DNA from: Gaiellales bacterium | GTDB taxonomy: Bacteria > Actinomycetota > Thermoleophilia > Gaiellales > F1-60-MAGs149 | NCBI GenBank assembly: GCA_030831375.1 | Contig: JAURLF010000071.1 | Span: 1 to 7,837, forward strand | DNA: 7,837 bases | Reading direction: 5' to 3' | Shown: positions 1 to 5,316 of the stretch, piece by piece | Layout of the letters: the number at the start of each line of letters is the position of its first letter | Numbering within the stretch: the stretch's first letter is position 1 | Translations under genes and position numbers: made by a program | The notes under the pieces: model-generated | What the model saw: the letters and a program-made list of their open reading frames with translations, nothing else | What the model was told of the DNA's origin: nothing | Database searches by the model: none

Positions 1-1
1 G

Positions 2-454
2 ATCCCGACGAGCGGTGCGAGCGACTTCGGCTCGGAGATCCTGCCGCGGCTCGTCGCCCGCGGCGCGGCCGTGCACGCCTGGGAGACGGACGCCTACTGG
101 AGCGACATCGGCTCGCTCGACGAGCTCGTCAACGCCAACCTCGCGGTCGCGGCCGGCCTCGTCGACGTGGAGGTGGCAGGGGAGCTCGTGATGGGCGCGG
201 ACGCCGGCGTCGACGGCGTCCACCCAGGCGCGACGCTGTCGGGACCCGTCCTCGTCGGGCCGGGTGCGGTCATCGAGGACGGTGCGACCGTCGATGGCCC
301 GTGCGTGGTCGGCCCGCGCGCCGTGATCCGGTCGGGGGCGCGCATCGTGCAGTCGCTGGTGCTGCCGGAGGCGGAGATCCCGAACGGCGCCGAGGCCAAC
401 GGGGGCATCCTCGGCGACGAGGCCGTGCTCGACGGCATCTGGCTGCGCGGCTAG
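2..454 (+). CDS. Sugar-phosphate nucleotidylyltransferase (mannose-1-phosphate guanylyltransferase-like), C-terminal part
   Basis: The 5' end is cut by the window; 150 residues are visible. Residues 8-50 (DFGSEILPRLVARG, then YWSDIGSLDELVNANLAV) match the end of the nucleotidyltransferase catalytic fold, where a YW.DIG motif closes the sugar-phosphate site. Residues 68-145 are imperfect hexapeptide repeats rich in G and V/I at regular spacing (HPGATLSGPVLVGPGAVIED and onward), typical of a left-handed beta-helix. This two-domain plan is that of GDP-mannose, dTDP-glucose or ADP-glucose pyrophosphorylases, which make activated sugars from NTP and sugar-1-phosphate in the cytoplasm for cell-envelope glycans. 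The N-terminal signature loop is outside the window, so the nucleotide and sugar cannot be decided; the GDP-mannose type is my preference by similarity of the visible motifs. The TAG stop overlaps the stop of the convergent collagen-like gene by four bases. Confidence 0.85.
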   Translation: MPTSGASDFGSEILPRLVARGAAVHAWETDAYWSDIGSLDELVNANLAVAAGLVDVEVAGELVMGADAGVDGVHPGATLSGPVLVGPGAVIEDGATVDGPCVVGPRAVIRSGARIVQSLVLPEAEIPNGAEANGGILGDEAVLDGIWLRG

Positions 455-1401
455 CCGACCTGCGTGACGGTCACGATCACCGGCGGCACCGCCGGGATCG
501 TGGGCGGCCCGGCCTCAGCCGGCCGCCCCACGATCTGCGCCGTCGCATCCGTCGAGTACGCCCACAGCTGCACGCATGAGCCCGCGTCGAGCCGGAGGAG
601 GTAGTTCCACGCGGAGATCACGCGCTGCCCCGCGGTCAGCGCGACCTCGCCGTTCGACCATGCCACGTCGGTGAACGGCCCGCCCGCGGGGCCCGTCTTG
701 GCCCAGATCTCGATGTAGTCGGTGCCGGTCCCCGACTTCGTCAGCTGCAGGGAGAACTGGACGTTGTAGACACCGGCCGCGTCGACGCAGATGCCGTTGC
801 TGTCGGACGCTCGGGCGACGCCGTCGTTCCACGTCTCGGCGACGGTCAGCTTGATGGCGGCCGGGTTCGCGTTCGTGTCCACGTTGTTGAGGACCTGTGT
901 GTCGGTGCTGAAGAAGGACCCGTACGCGAACCCCGCGGGCGGCCCCGCCGGCCCGGCCGGCCCCTGCGGCCCCGCGGGCCCGGCCGCGCCCGCCGGCCCC
1001 TGCGGGCCGGTCGAGCCGGTCCCGCCCTGTGCGCCGGTCGGCCCGGCGGGACCGGCGGTGCCCGGGACGGCGACCCCGAGGTCGCGCCAGACGGTCCAGC
1101 CGAGGTCGCGGCTCTGGATCGCGCCGTCGCGGATGCCCGCGCTCGTGACCGCGCCCCTCGCGATCTTCGCGGCCGTCACGGCGCCATTGCGGAGGGCCGC
1201 GCGCGAGACGCCACGGGCGGCGATCTTCCCGTGCGTCACCGATCCGCTGCCCAGCTTGGCGGCGGTGACCGAGCCATCGCGCAGCTCGCGCGTCCCCACG
1301 CTGTCCGGCTGCAGGGCCGTGACGGCGTAGCTCGTGCCACCCAACGACACGATCAACGCGATCAGCGCGATCACGGTGGCGGGGTGCAGGATGCGGGTCA
1401 T
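451..1401 (-). CDS. Collagen-like surface protein with N-terminal decapeptide repeats and C1q/TNF-like C-terminal domain
   Basis: A 316-residue protein with four segments. Residues 1-28 are a hydrophobic export or anchor segment ending LGGTSYAV. Residues 32-101 form seven ten-residue repeats (DGSVTAAKLG, NGAVTAAKIA, DGAIQSRDLG). Residues 114-155 are 14 uninterrupted Gly-X-Y triplets rich in GPA and GPQ. Residues 157-316 resemble the beta-jelly-roll head found after collagen stalks in bacterial and phage-related proteins (SFFSTDTQV, GVYNVQFSLQLTKSGTGTDY, AWNYLLRLDAGSCVQLW, end PPVIVTVTQVG). The likely role is a trimeric exported stalk-and-head protein on the cell surface; ligand unknown. I chose ATG 1401 because it puts the hydrophobic segment at the N terminus. 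An in-frame TTG at 1464 would add 21 residues, and neither has a clear Shine-Dalgarno. It sits head-to-head with the DUF4395 gene. Confidence 0.85.
   Translation of the reverse strand: MTRILHPATVIALIALIVSLGGTSYAVTALQPDSVGTRELRDGSVTAAKLGSGSVTHGKIAARGVSRAALRNGAVTAAKIARGAVTSAGIRDGAIQSRDLGWTVWRDLGVAVPGTAGPAGPTGAQGGTGSTGPQGPAGAAGPAGPQGPAGPAGPPAGFAYGSFFSTDTQVLNNVDTNANPAAIKLTVAETWNDGVARASDSNGICVDAAGVYNVQFSLQLTKSGTGTDYIEIWAKTGPAGGPFTDVAWSNGEVALTAGQRVISAWNYLLRLDAGSCVQLWAYSTDATAQIVGRPAEAGPPTIPAVPPVIVTVTQVG
937..1062 (-). repeat. Collagen triple-helix (Gly-X-Y) coding repeat
   Basis: Fourteen consecutive Gly-X-Y triplets (residues 114-155 of the collagen-like protein) give a highly GC-rich, nine-base-periodic stretch in which GPAGPQGPAGPAGPP is the most regular part. 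Proline is frequent at X but mostly absent from Y. It is short for a bacterial collagen stalk. Such stretches can change length by replication slippage. Confidence 0.9.
1099..1308 (-). repeat. Seven tandem decapeptide-encoding repeats
   Basis: Codons for residues 32-101 of the collagen-like protein encode seven ten-residue units with consensus [DNSR]-G-[SA]-V-T-x-A-K-[LI]-x. The DNA itself is not a clean tandem repeat; the periodicity is at protein level. A regular beta-helical or coiled trimeric stalk is plausible, by analogy with other short-period repeats beside collagen stalks. Confidence 0.8.
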
Positions 1402-1503
1402 GCCAATGATGACGACAATCAGCGACCGGTCTGACGCGACCGCCGGCCGATCGGGACGGGTCAACGCCGATCATCGCCGCCCGGGACGCTGCGGGGTCGC
1501 GGC

Positions 1504-1537
1504 GATTCCGCAGGGATCGGCACCCGCCCGCGGAATC
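1504..1537. promoter_or_regulatory. Perfect 8-bp inverted repeat, candidate operator
   Basis: GATTCCGC at 1504-1511 and GCGGAATC at 1530-1537 are perfect inverted arms separated by 18 bases, so the arm centres lie about 26 bp apart. The right arm falls where a -35 element for the -10 at 1551-1556 would lie, so a bound dimer could repress or activate the DUF4395/thioredoxin operon. An RNA hairpin is less likely because the repeat is upstream of the inferred transcription start. No regulator family is recognised. Confidence 0.35.
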
Positions 1538-1550
1538 ACCATGTATCGGC

Positions 1551-1556
1551 TATCGT
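1551..1556 (+). promoter_or_regulatory. Putative -10 box (TATCGT) of the DUF4395/thioredoxin operon
   Basis: TATCGT fits the TANNNT consensus and lies 10 bases before ATG 1567. The expected start point around 1562-1564 would give a leader of only a few bases, and would exclude the in-frame ATG at 1558. No convincing -35 element is visible. An AGGA at 1562-1565 is too close to ATG 1567 to work as a normal ribosome binding site. Confidence 0.4.
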
Positions 1557-1566
1557 TATGCAGGAC

Positions 1567-2040
1567 ATGAGCACCCCTTACCGAACCGCCGACCCGTACC
1601 TGGACACCCACGTGATCGACTCACGCGGTCCCCGCACCAACCAGGCGATCGTCGGGATCGGCGCGCTGGTCGCGTTCCTGCTTCAGCAGGAGTGGATCAT
1701 CCTGCTGCTCGCGCTGCAGCTGATCGTCGGGCTCACCCTCGGCCGCCGCTTCTGCCTGCCGTGCCGGCTCTGGTTCGACGTGTTGCAGCCGCGTGTCGGC
1801 GAGGGCCGGATCGAGGACGCCCGCGTCCCCCGCTTCGCGAACATCATCGGCGCGATCTTCCTGACCGCCGCCACCGTCCTCCTCTACGCCGGCTTCGCAA
1901 CCGCCGGATGGGCGCTGTCCCTCATCGTCGCCGCGCTCGCGCTGCTCGCGGCCTCCACCGGCGTCTGCGTGGGCTGCGAGATGTACATGATCCTCGCCCG
2001 CATCCGCGGGATCGCCGTCGACCGCCACCCGGCCGTCTAG
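1567..2040 (+). CDS. DUF4395 family integral membrane protein with two CxxC motifs
   Basis: A 157-residue protein with four predicted membrane segments (about 27-40, 43-58, 92-110, 114-131). It carries the features I know from DUF4395: an early DSRGPRTNQ stretch, the central IEDARVPRFAN loop, and the terminal GVCVGCEMY motif. Two CxxC pairs are visible: C63-L-P-C66 at the end of helix 2 and C134-V-G-C137 after helix 4. The Arg-rich loops at 60-90 and 145-152 put both pairs on the cytoplasmic side by the positive-inside rule. The family's function is not established to my knowledge. The thioredoxin gene seven bases downstream suggests a thiol-disulfide exchange role at the membrane. ATG 1567 is preferred; ATG 1558, nine bases upstream in frame, is possible but would lie before the expected transcription start. 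Confidence 0.88.
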   Translation: MSTPYRTADPYLDTHVIDSRGPRTNQAIVGIGALVAFLLQQEWIILLLALQLIVGLTLGRRFCLPCRLWFDVLQPRVGEGRIEDARVPRFANIIGAIFLTAATVLLYAGFATAGWALSLIVAALALLAASTGVCVGCEMYMILARIRGIAVDRHPAV

Positions 2041-2047
2041 GGGCTCC

Positions 2048-2443
2048 ATGGACCGCATCCTCATCGTCCTCGGACTGATCGCGTTCGTCGGCGCCGTCCT
2101 CGCCGCCTCGCGCCTGCGCGGCCGCCGGGACGCGGCCCTGCCGGCGCGGGTCGACGCGGCCGGCCTCGGCCTCGACGCCGCCCACGGCGACACCGCCGTC
2201 GTCGCCTTCTCCGGCCCGCTCTGCCACGCCTGCCAGGAGTGGGGCTCCGAGCTCGAGGGCGCCGGCATCCCGTACCGCCGGGTCGACGTGCTGAAGGAGG
2301 CCGGCCTCGCCCGCGCCCATGGGGTCACCACCACGCCGGTGGTGCTGGTCGTCGAGCGCGCCAGCGGCGCCGTGCTCGAGGGCTTCGACGAGGGGCCCGA
2401 CCCCGCGAAGGTCGACCGGGTCCGCGAGCTCGTGCTGATCTAG
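2048..2443 (+). CDS. Membrane-anchored thioredoxin-like protein
   Basis: A 131-residue protein with one N-terminal membrane segment (about 4-20) followed by RLRGRR, then a compact thioredoxin fold. The redox motif is C59-H-A-C62 in AFSGPLCHACQEW, and the cis-proline loop is TTTPVV with P97. It is shorter than an average anchored thioredoxin, with the N-terminal beta-alpha unit reduced. The arginines just after the helix favour a cytoplasmic redox domain. It probably reduces or exchanges disulfides with the DUF4395 partner encoded immediately upstream. The two genes are co-transcribed by all appearances: the gap is seven bases, and the AGGGG ribosome binding site at 2039-2043 begins inside the upstream TAG stop. 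The substrate is unknown. Confidence 0.85.
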   Translation: MDRILIVLGLIAFVGAVLAASRLRGRRDAALPARVDAAGLGLDAAHGDTAVVAFSGPLCHACQEWGSELEGAGIPYRRVDVLKEAGLARAHGVTTTPVVLVVERASGAVLEGFDEGPDPAKVDRVRELVLI

Positions 2444-2459
2444 CGTCCGGCGCGGCCCG

Positions 2460-2465
2460 TACAGT
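2460..2465 (+). promoter_or_regulatory. Putative -10 box (TACAGT) for the 56-residue gene
   Basis: TACAGT fits TANNNT and is followed by exactly six bases before GTG 2472. The transcript would begin at or within a base or two of the start codon, meaning leaderless. No Shine-Dalgarno is present, which agrees with this. No -35 element is recognised. Confidence 0.5.
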
Positions 2466-2471
2466 CCCGGC

Positions 2472-2642
2472 GTGATCAAGGCCGGGAGCACGGACGGCGG
2501 GCGTGAGATCGCCCGCGCCTTCGTCGACCTCCAGCGCATCCTCGACCGCATCCGCCGCGGCGAGCTCGAGGCCACACCGGGCGAGGAGCACCGCCTCGCG
2601 ATGGCCCTCGACGCGCTGCGGGAGCTGCGGGCGGCCGCCTAG
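2472..2642 (+). CDS. Small hypothetical protein (56 aa)
   Basis: GTG-initiated frame of 56 residues ending in TAG. The product is charged and probably all-helical: residues 11-33 (EIARAFVDLQRILDRIRRGE) and 41-56 (HRLAMALDALRELRAAA) look like two amphipathic helices joined by a short ATPGE turn. No membrane segment, cysteine or known motif was found, and I do not recognise the family. Support for it being a real gene is a well-placed TACAGT -10 box six bases upstream, codon periodicity like its neighbours (GC at third positions), and a stop that overlaps the convergent J-domain gene in the same CTAG way as the other gene pairs here. It starts 28 bases after the thioredoxin gene but seems to have its own promoter. 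Confidence 0.65.
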   Translation: MIKAGSTDGGREIARAFVDLQRILDRIRRGELEATPGEEHRLAMALDALRELRAAA

Positions 2643-3469
2643 CTGTCGGCGGCGGGACGCTCCCCCCACCGCTCCCACGCCGACGAGAACGCGCTCAGGA
2701 GCGCGGCCTGCAGGTCGTCGGGTCCGGCCGGCGCGAGCCGGCGCGCCCAGCGCCGCCGCTCGCGCGCACGGTCGGCCAGGCGGCCGTCGCCGATCGACTC
2801 CGCCAGCGACTCGCCGGCCCGCGCGCGGGCCTCGATCGCGCGGCGGATGCGGGCCGCCTCATCGGGCCGCTGCTCGAGCCGGCGCAGGTCGATCAGGCAG
2901 TCGGGGCAGGGCCGGATCGTCGGCTCGTCGACGGCCGGTCCCGCACAGGCGCCGCAGGCAGGGCAGGAGAACGCGGCGAGGCGGACACGGTCGGAGCGCA
3001 CCGGCTGCGGCTGGTCGACGAGCCGCACCCAGACGGAGCGGTCGCGCTGGTCGACCTCGGTGCCCTCGACCACCAGCACGTCGCCGTCGTAGGGCCTCAG
3101 GCGCACGCGGTCGCCGCGACGCAGGCCCGTCACCGAGCAGACGGGCGCGACCTCCTCCGCCGGCGCGCGTTCGGGCCACGGCTCGGGCTCGTCGAAGCGC
3201 ACCTCGCGCACTCCGCCGCGGGCACTCGGCCAGTCGAGGTCCTGCTCGATCCACCAGTCGAGCGTCTCGCGCGCCTCGTTGAGGGCGCGCGTCAGCGTCG
3301 CAGCGGCCTGCTCGCGGCGCTCATCGCCGACGTGACGGTCCGGGTGCGCCTGCGCGACGCGCCCGCGCCAGGCCCGCAGGACGCCGTCGTGGTCCAGCGG
3401 GGGCGCGACGCCGAGGAGCCAGAGGGCGCGCCGGCAGTCGGCGCTCGTCGGGGTGCGGCGGCGGGACAC
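2639..3469 (-). CDS. J-domain protein with C-terminal zinc-ribbon-like region
   Basis: A 276-residue protein. Residues 10-73 look like a J-domain: a helix with RALWLLGV, the loop AQAHPDRHVGDE with the diagnostic HPD at 42-44, and a third helix (LTRALNEARETLDWW). HPD stimulates Hsp70 ATPase in known J-proteins, so this is a likely DnaK co-chaperone. Residues 115-165 look like a small beta barrel (GDRVRLRPYDGDVLVVEGTE). Two cysteine pairs follow, C169-P-A-C172 with C175 nearby and C188-P-D-C191, consistent with a zinc ribbon. The rest is Arg-rich and helical. It lacks the Gly/Phe region and the four CxxCxGxG repeats of true DnaJ, so it is a specialised J-protein. The GTG start at 3469 is favoured by a TACCCT -10 box six bases upstream. 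Client unknown. Confidence 0.78.
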   Translation of the reverse strand: MSRRRTPTSADCRRALWLLGVAPPLDHDGVLRAWRGRVAQAHPDRHVGDERREQAAATLTRALNEARETLDWWIEQDLDWPSARGGVREVRFDEPEPWPERAPAEEVAPVCSVTGLRRGDRVRLRPYDGDVLVVEGTEVDQRDRSVWVRLVDQPQPVRSDRVRLAAFSCPACGACAGPAVDEPTIRPCPDCLIDLRRLEQRPDEAARIRRAIEARARAGESLAESIGDGRLADRARERRRWARRLAPAGPDDLQAALLSAFSSAWERWGERPAADS

Positions 3470-3475
3470 CGGCGC

Positions 3476-3481
3476 AGGGTA
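3476..3481 (-). promoter_or_regulatory. Putative -10 box (TACCCT) for the J-domain gene
   Basis: Read on the minus strand, TACCCT is followed by GCGCCG and then the GTG start at 3469, a six-base spacing compatible with leaderless transcription. It suggests the J-domain gene is transcribed independently of the fae-like gene 42 bases upstream. Confidence 0.45.
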
Positions 3482-3489
3482 GCCGCGCC

Positions 3490-3511
3490 CGCCCCGCGGC
3501 CCGGCGGGGCG
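3490..3511 (-). terminator. GC-rich hairpin directly after the fae-like gene
   Basis: CGCCCCGC and GCGGGGCG are perfect 8-bp arms around a six-base loop. The hairpin begins at the base after the fae-like stop codon. There is no following U-tract, so it would be a non-canonical terminator of the kind often proposed in GC-rich actinobacteria. It also overlaps the place where a -35 element of the J-domain gene would be, so an operator role is an alternative. Confidence 0.4.
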
Positions 3512-4039
3512 CTACTCCCCGCCGTAGAAGGGGTTCGTGACCTCGTCGCGGCGCTCGACGAGCGCACGCGCCGCCGCGGGGTCACGGCCCTCGACGGCCA
3601 TCCCGATCGCCTTGCGGATCGCGGCGCGGCTCGCCCGGCGCACCGCGGTCTCGTCGTCGGCGTCCGGGTTGACGTAGACGGCCACGAAGACGATGTGCTC
3701 GTCGGTCGGCTCGAGCAGGCCGTCAGCGACCGCGTCGAGGAGGCCCTGTCCGAGCCCGAGCTGGGCGGCGCCCCAGGTGATCGTCTGGTGGCGGTCCGTC
3801 TCGGCCGTCGCCTTGTTCATCATCACGAGCGGCGGCCAGACCGGCTCGTAGCGGGTCGGATGGTCGCCGACGCAGGCCAGGACGGGCGTGTGTCCCGGGC
3901 GCGGCGTCGTGAACGCCGTCATCAGCGCCGCCGCCGTGGCGCCGCCCCGGCGCGCGAGCACCACGTTGACGTGCACGCCGTCCGGCGGGCCCTCGCCACC
4001 CCAGCCCTCGCCGATCGCCCCGTCGATGTCGCGCGCCAT
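3512..4039 (-). CDS. fae: Formaldehyde-activating enzyme (Fae) family protein
   Basis: A 175-residue protein collinear with Fae, which in methylotrophs joins formaldehyde to tetrahydromethanopterin to give methylene-H4MPT in the cytoplasm. Corresponding parts are the N-terminal IGEGWGGEG, the strand GVHVNVVLARRGG whose H23 aligns with the catalytic histidine of AHIDL in characterised enzymes, the GHTPVLA strand, a MNKAT segment, GAAQLGLGQGLLDAVADGLL, the VAVYVNPDADDE strand and loop, and a C terminus TNPFYGGE resembling the HPF ending I recall for Methylobacterium Fae. Length is close to the usual 170 or so. No H4MPT synthesis or dehydrogenase genes lie nearby, so the true acceptor is uncertain; many Fae homologues in organisms without H4MPT are of unknown role. 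ATG 4039 is preceded by a TACGCT box 28 bases upstream. Confidence 0.85.
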   Translation of the reverse strand: MARDIDGAIGEGWGGEGPPDGVHVNVVLARRGGATAAALMTAFTTPRPGHTPVLACVGDHPTRYEPVWPPLVMMNKATAETDRHQTITWGAAQLGLGQGLLDAVADGLLEPTDEHIVFVAVYVNPDADDETAVRRASRAAIRKAIGMAVEGRDPAAARALVERRDEVTNPFYGGE

Positions 4040-4067
4040 GCCCGCCCCCGGCCTCGTGGTCGCGCGC

Positions 4068-4073
4068 AGCGTA
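4068..4073 (-). promoter_or_regulatory. Putative -10 box (TACGCT) for the fae-like gene
   Basis: On the minus strand TACGCT fits TANNNT and lies 28 bases before the ATG at 4039, giving an untranslated leader of about 20 bases. A GAGG at 4052-4055 is the only weak Shine-Dalgarno candidate, and it is somewhat far from the ATG. The box lies in the 119-bp region shared with the divergent carboxypeptidase gene. Confidence 0.35.
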
Positions 4074-4144
4074 CCCGGCTGGGCCGTGCAGGCCGACGGT
4101 CAGCCGGATCACCCGCAACCGGGCTGCGGCGCCACCTCCGCCGG

Positions 4145-4150
4145 TAGCAT
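4145..4150 (+). promoter_or_regulatory. Putative -10 box (TAGCAT) for the carboxypeptidase gene
   Basis: TAGCAT fits TANNNT and is followed by eight bases before GTG 4159. Transcription would start within about two bases of the start codon, so a leaderless message is likely. This is the main reason to accept the GTG as the start. No -35 element is recognised. Confidence 0.5.
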
Positions 4151-4158
4151 GTGCACCC

Positions 4159-5316
4159 GTGGATGACGAGCGCCCACCCCGGCCGAGCCGTGCCCGCTCG
4201 GACCGCCCCGCGCCCCGGTCCCGGCCCGCCCCGCGCGTCTACGACGCCCCCGTGCGCGACAGCCCGCGCTCGCGGTCGGGCACGCGTCGACGCGAGCGCG
4301 AGCCCTCCGCGATCCGCCCGCTGCATGTGCTGCTGCTCGTCGTGCTCGTCCTCGGCCTGATCGGCTTCACGACACGCGTGATGGCCGGCGGCGACGAGAC
4401 GCAGCCGGCCGCCGCGGCCGGCGAGACGGCCACCGCGACGGCCGGGGCGCAGGGTGACGCGGGCACCACCGAGACGCAGAAGCAGGAACAGGACGAGGGC
4501 GGCGCGGAGCAGCCGGCCAACACCACGATCTACGTCACGAAGAAGCCACCGCCGACGTACGCGAACGGCGCCAAGGCCCCCGCGAACCAGCCCGGCATCG
4601 GTGCCGCCGCCTACGCGGTCCTCGACGTCGACCGCAACGAGATCGTGCTGGCCTCGAACGACACCGACACGCGTCCGATCGCGTCCCTGACGAAGGTGAT
4701 GACGGGCCTTCTGATCGCCGAGGCCGGCGACTTCTCGCACCGCGTGGTCGTCTCGGACGTCGCGGCCGGCGTGGAGCCGAACAAGGACGGGCTGATCATC
4801 GGCAATAGCTACCCGCGTGGCATCCTGCTGTACTCGGCGACCCTGGCCTCGAACAACGATGCGGCGGCGGCCCTCGGCGAGGACCTCGGCGGCACGTACG
4901 GCTCGTTCTACGCGATGATGAACAAGCGCGCGAAGGAGCTCGGCCTGACCCGCACGAACTACGCGAGCTCGTCGGGGCTGAACGACGCCGAGAACTGGTC
5001 GACGGCGCGCGACCAGGCGATCATGCTGGCCCGCGCGATGGAGAACCCGCGCTTCGCGAAGATCTCCGGCACCCGCAAGCACGCCGTGCGCTGGCCCGAC
5101 GACGGCAGCCGGCGCGTCTACGAGAATCACAACGACATGCTGGTCACGTACCCGGGCACGTTCGGCGGCAAGACCGGCTTCACGACCGCGGCAGGCGGCT
5201 GCCTGTCCGTGATCGTCAAGCGCGGCGGCCGCACGCTCGTCGGAGTCGTGCTCGGGACGAACGACATCTGGGCCGACATGACGCGTCTGATGGACGCGGG
5301 CTTCGCGCGGGCCTAG
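4159..5316 (+). CDS. D-alanyl-D-alanine carboxypeptidase (penicillin-binding protein, peptidase S11), membrane-anchored
   Basis: A 385-residue serine peptidase that trims the terminal D-Ala from peptidoglycan stem peptides outside the membrane. All three active-site motifs of the family are present: S176-L-T-K179 (ASLTKVM), S231-N-N233 (TLASNNDAAAAL) and K338-T-G340 (GGKTGFTTAAGG). S176 is the acylated nucleophile. Residues 1-53 are an Arg/Pro-rich cytoplasmic tail, 55-71 a membrane helix, and 76-145 a low-complexity Ala/Thr/Glu/Gln linker. The protein ends soon after the catalytic domain and lacks the beta-rich C-terminal domain and amphipathic tail of E. coli PBP5; the N-terminal helix replaces that anchor. 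The GTG start is supported by a TAGCAT box eight bases upstream. It is divergent from the fae-like gene and convergent with the lipoprotein gene. Confidence 0.93.
   Translation: MDDERPPRPSRARSDRPAPRSRPAPRVYDAPVRDSPRSRSGTRRREREPSAIRPLHVLLLVVLVLGLIGFTTRVMAGGDETQPAAAAGETATATAGAQGDAGTTETQKQEQDEGGAEQPANTTIYVTKKPPPTYANGAKAPANQPGIGAAAYAVLDVDRNEIVLASNDTDTRPIASLTKVMTGLLIAEAGDFSHRVVVSDVAAGVEPNKDGLIIGNSYPRGILLYSATLASNNDAAAALGEDLGGTYGSFYAMMNKRAKELGLTRTNYASSSGLNDAENWSTARDQAIMLARAMENPRFAKISGTRKHAVRWPDDGSRRVYENHNDMLVTYPGTFGGKTGFTTAAGGCLSVIVKRGGRTLVGVVLGTNDIWADMTRLMDAGFARA

Noticed and set aside
937..1062. GC-rich periodic DNA that could be taken for a repeat array
   Set aside because: The periodicity is fully explained by collagen Gly-X-Y codons; there are no equal-length repeats with spacers, so it is not CRISPR-like or an independent DNA repeat.
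1399..1464. TTG at 1464 as the start of the collagen-like gene
   Set aside because: It would place 21 extra residues, partly polar, before the hydrophobic N-terminal segment and has no ribosome binding site; ATG 1401 fits the usual form of this protein type better.
2503..3282. A 259-codon plus-strand frame opposite the J-domain gene
   Set aside because: Its product is almost entirely Arg, Pro, Ala and Ser. The opposite strand has an HPD motif, paired cysteines and a promoter-like box.
3490..4039. The fae-like and J-domain genes as one operon
   Set aside because: They are on the same strand only 42 bases apart, but a GC hairpin follows the fae-like stop and a TACCCT box lies six bases before the J-domain start, which favours separate transcription. 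Read-through remains possible.
4075..4107. Inverted repeat CCGGCTG/CAGCCGG with a 19-base spacer between the fae-like and carboxypeptidase genes
   Set aside because: Seven-base GC-rich arms arise often by chance in this composition, and the repeat is not aligned with either putative -10 box in a telling way. An operator cannot be excluded, but I would not annotate it.
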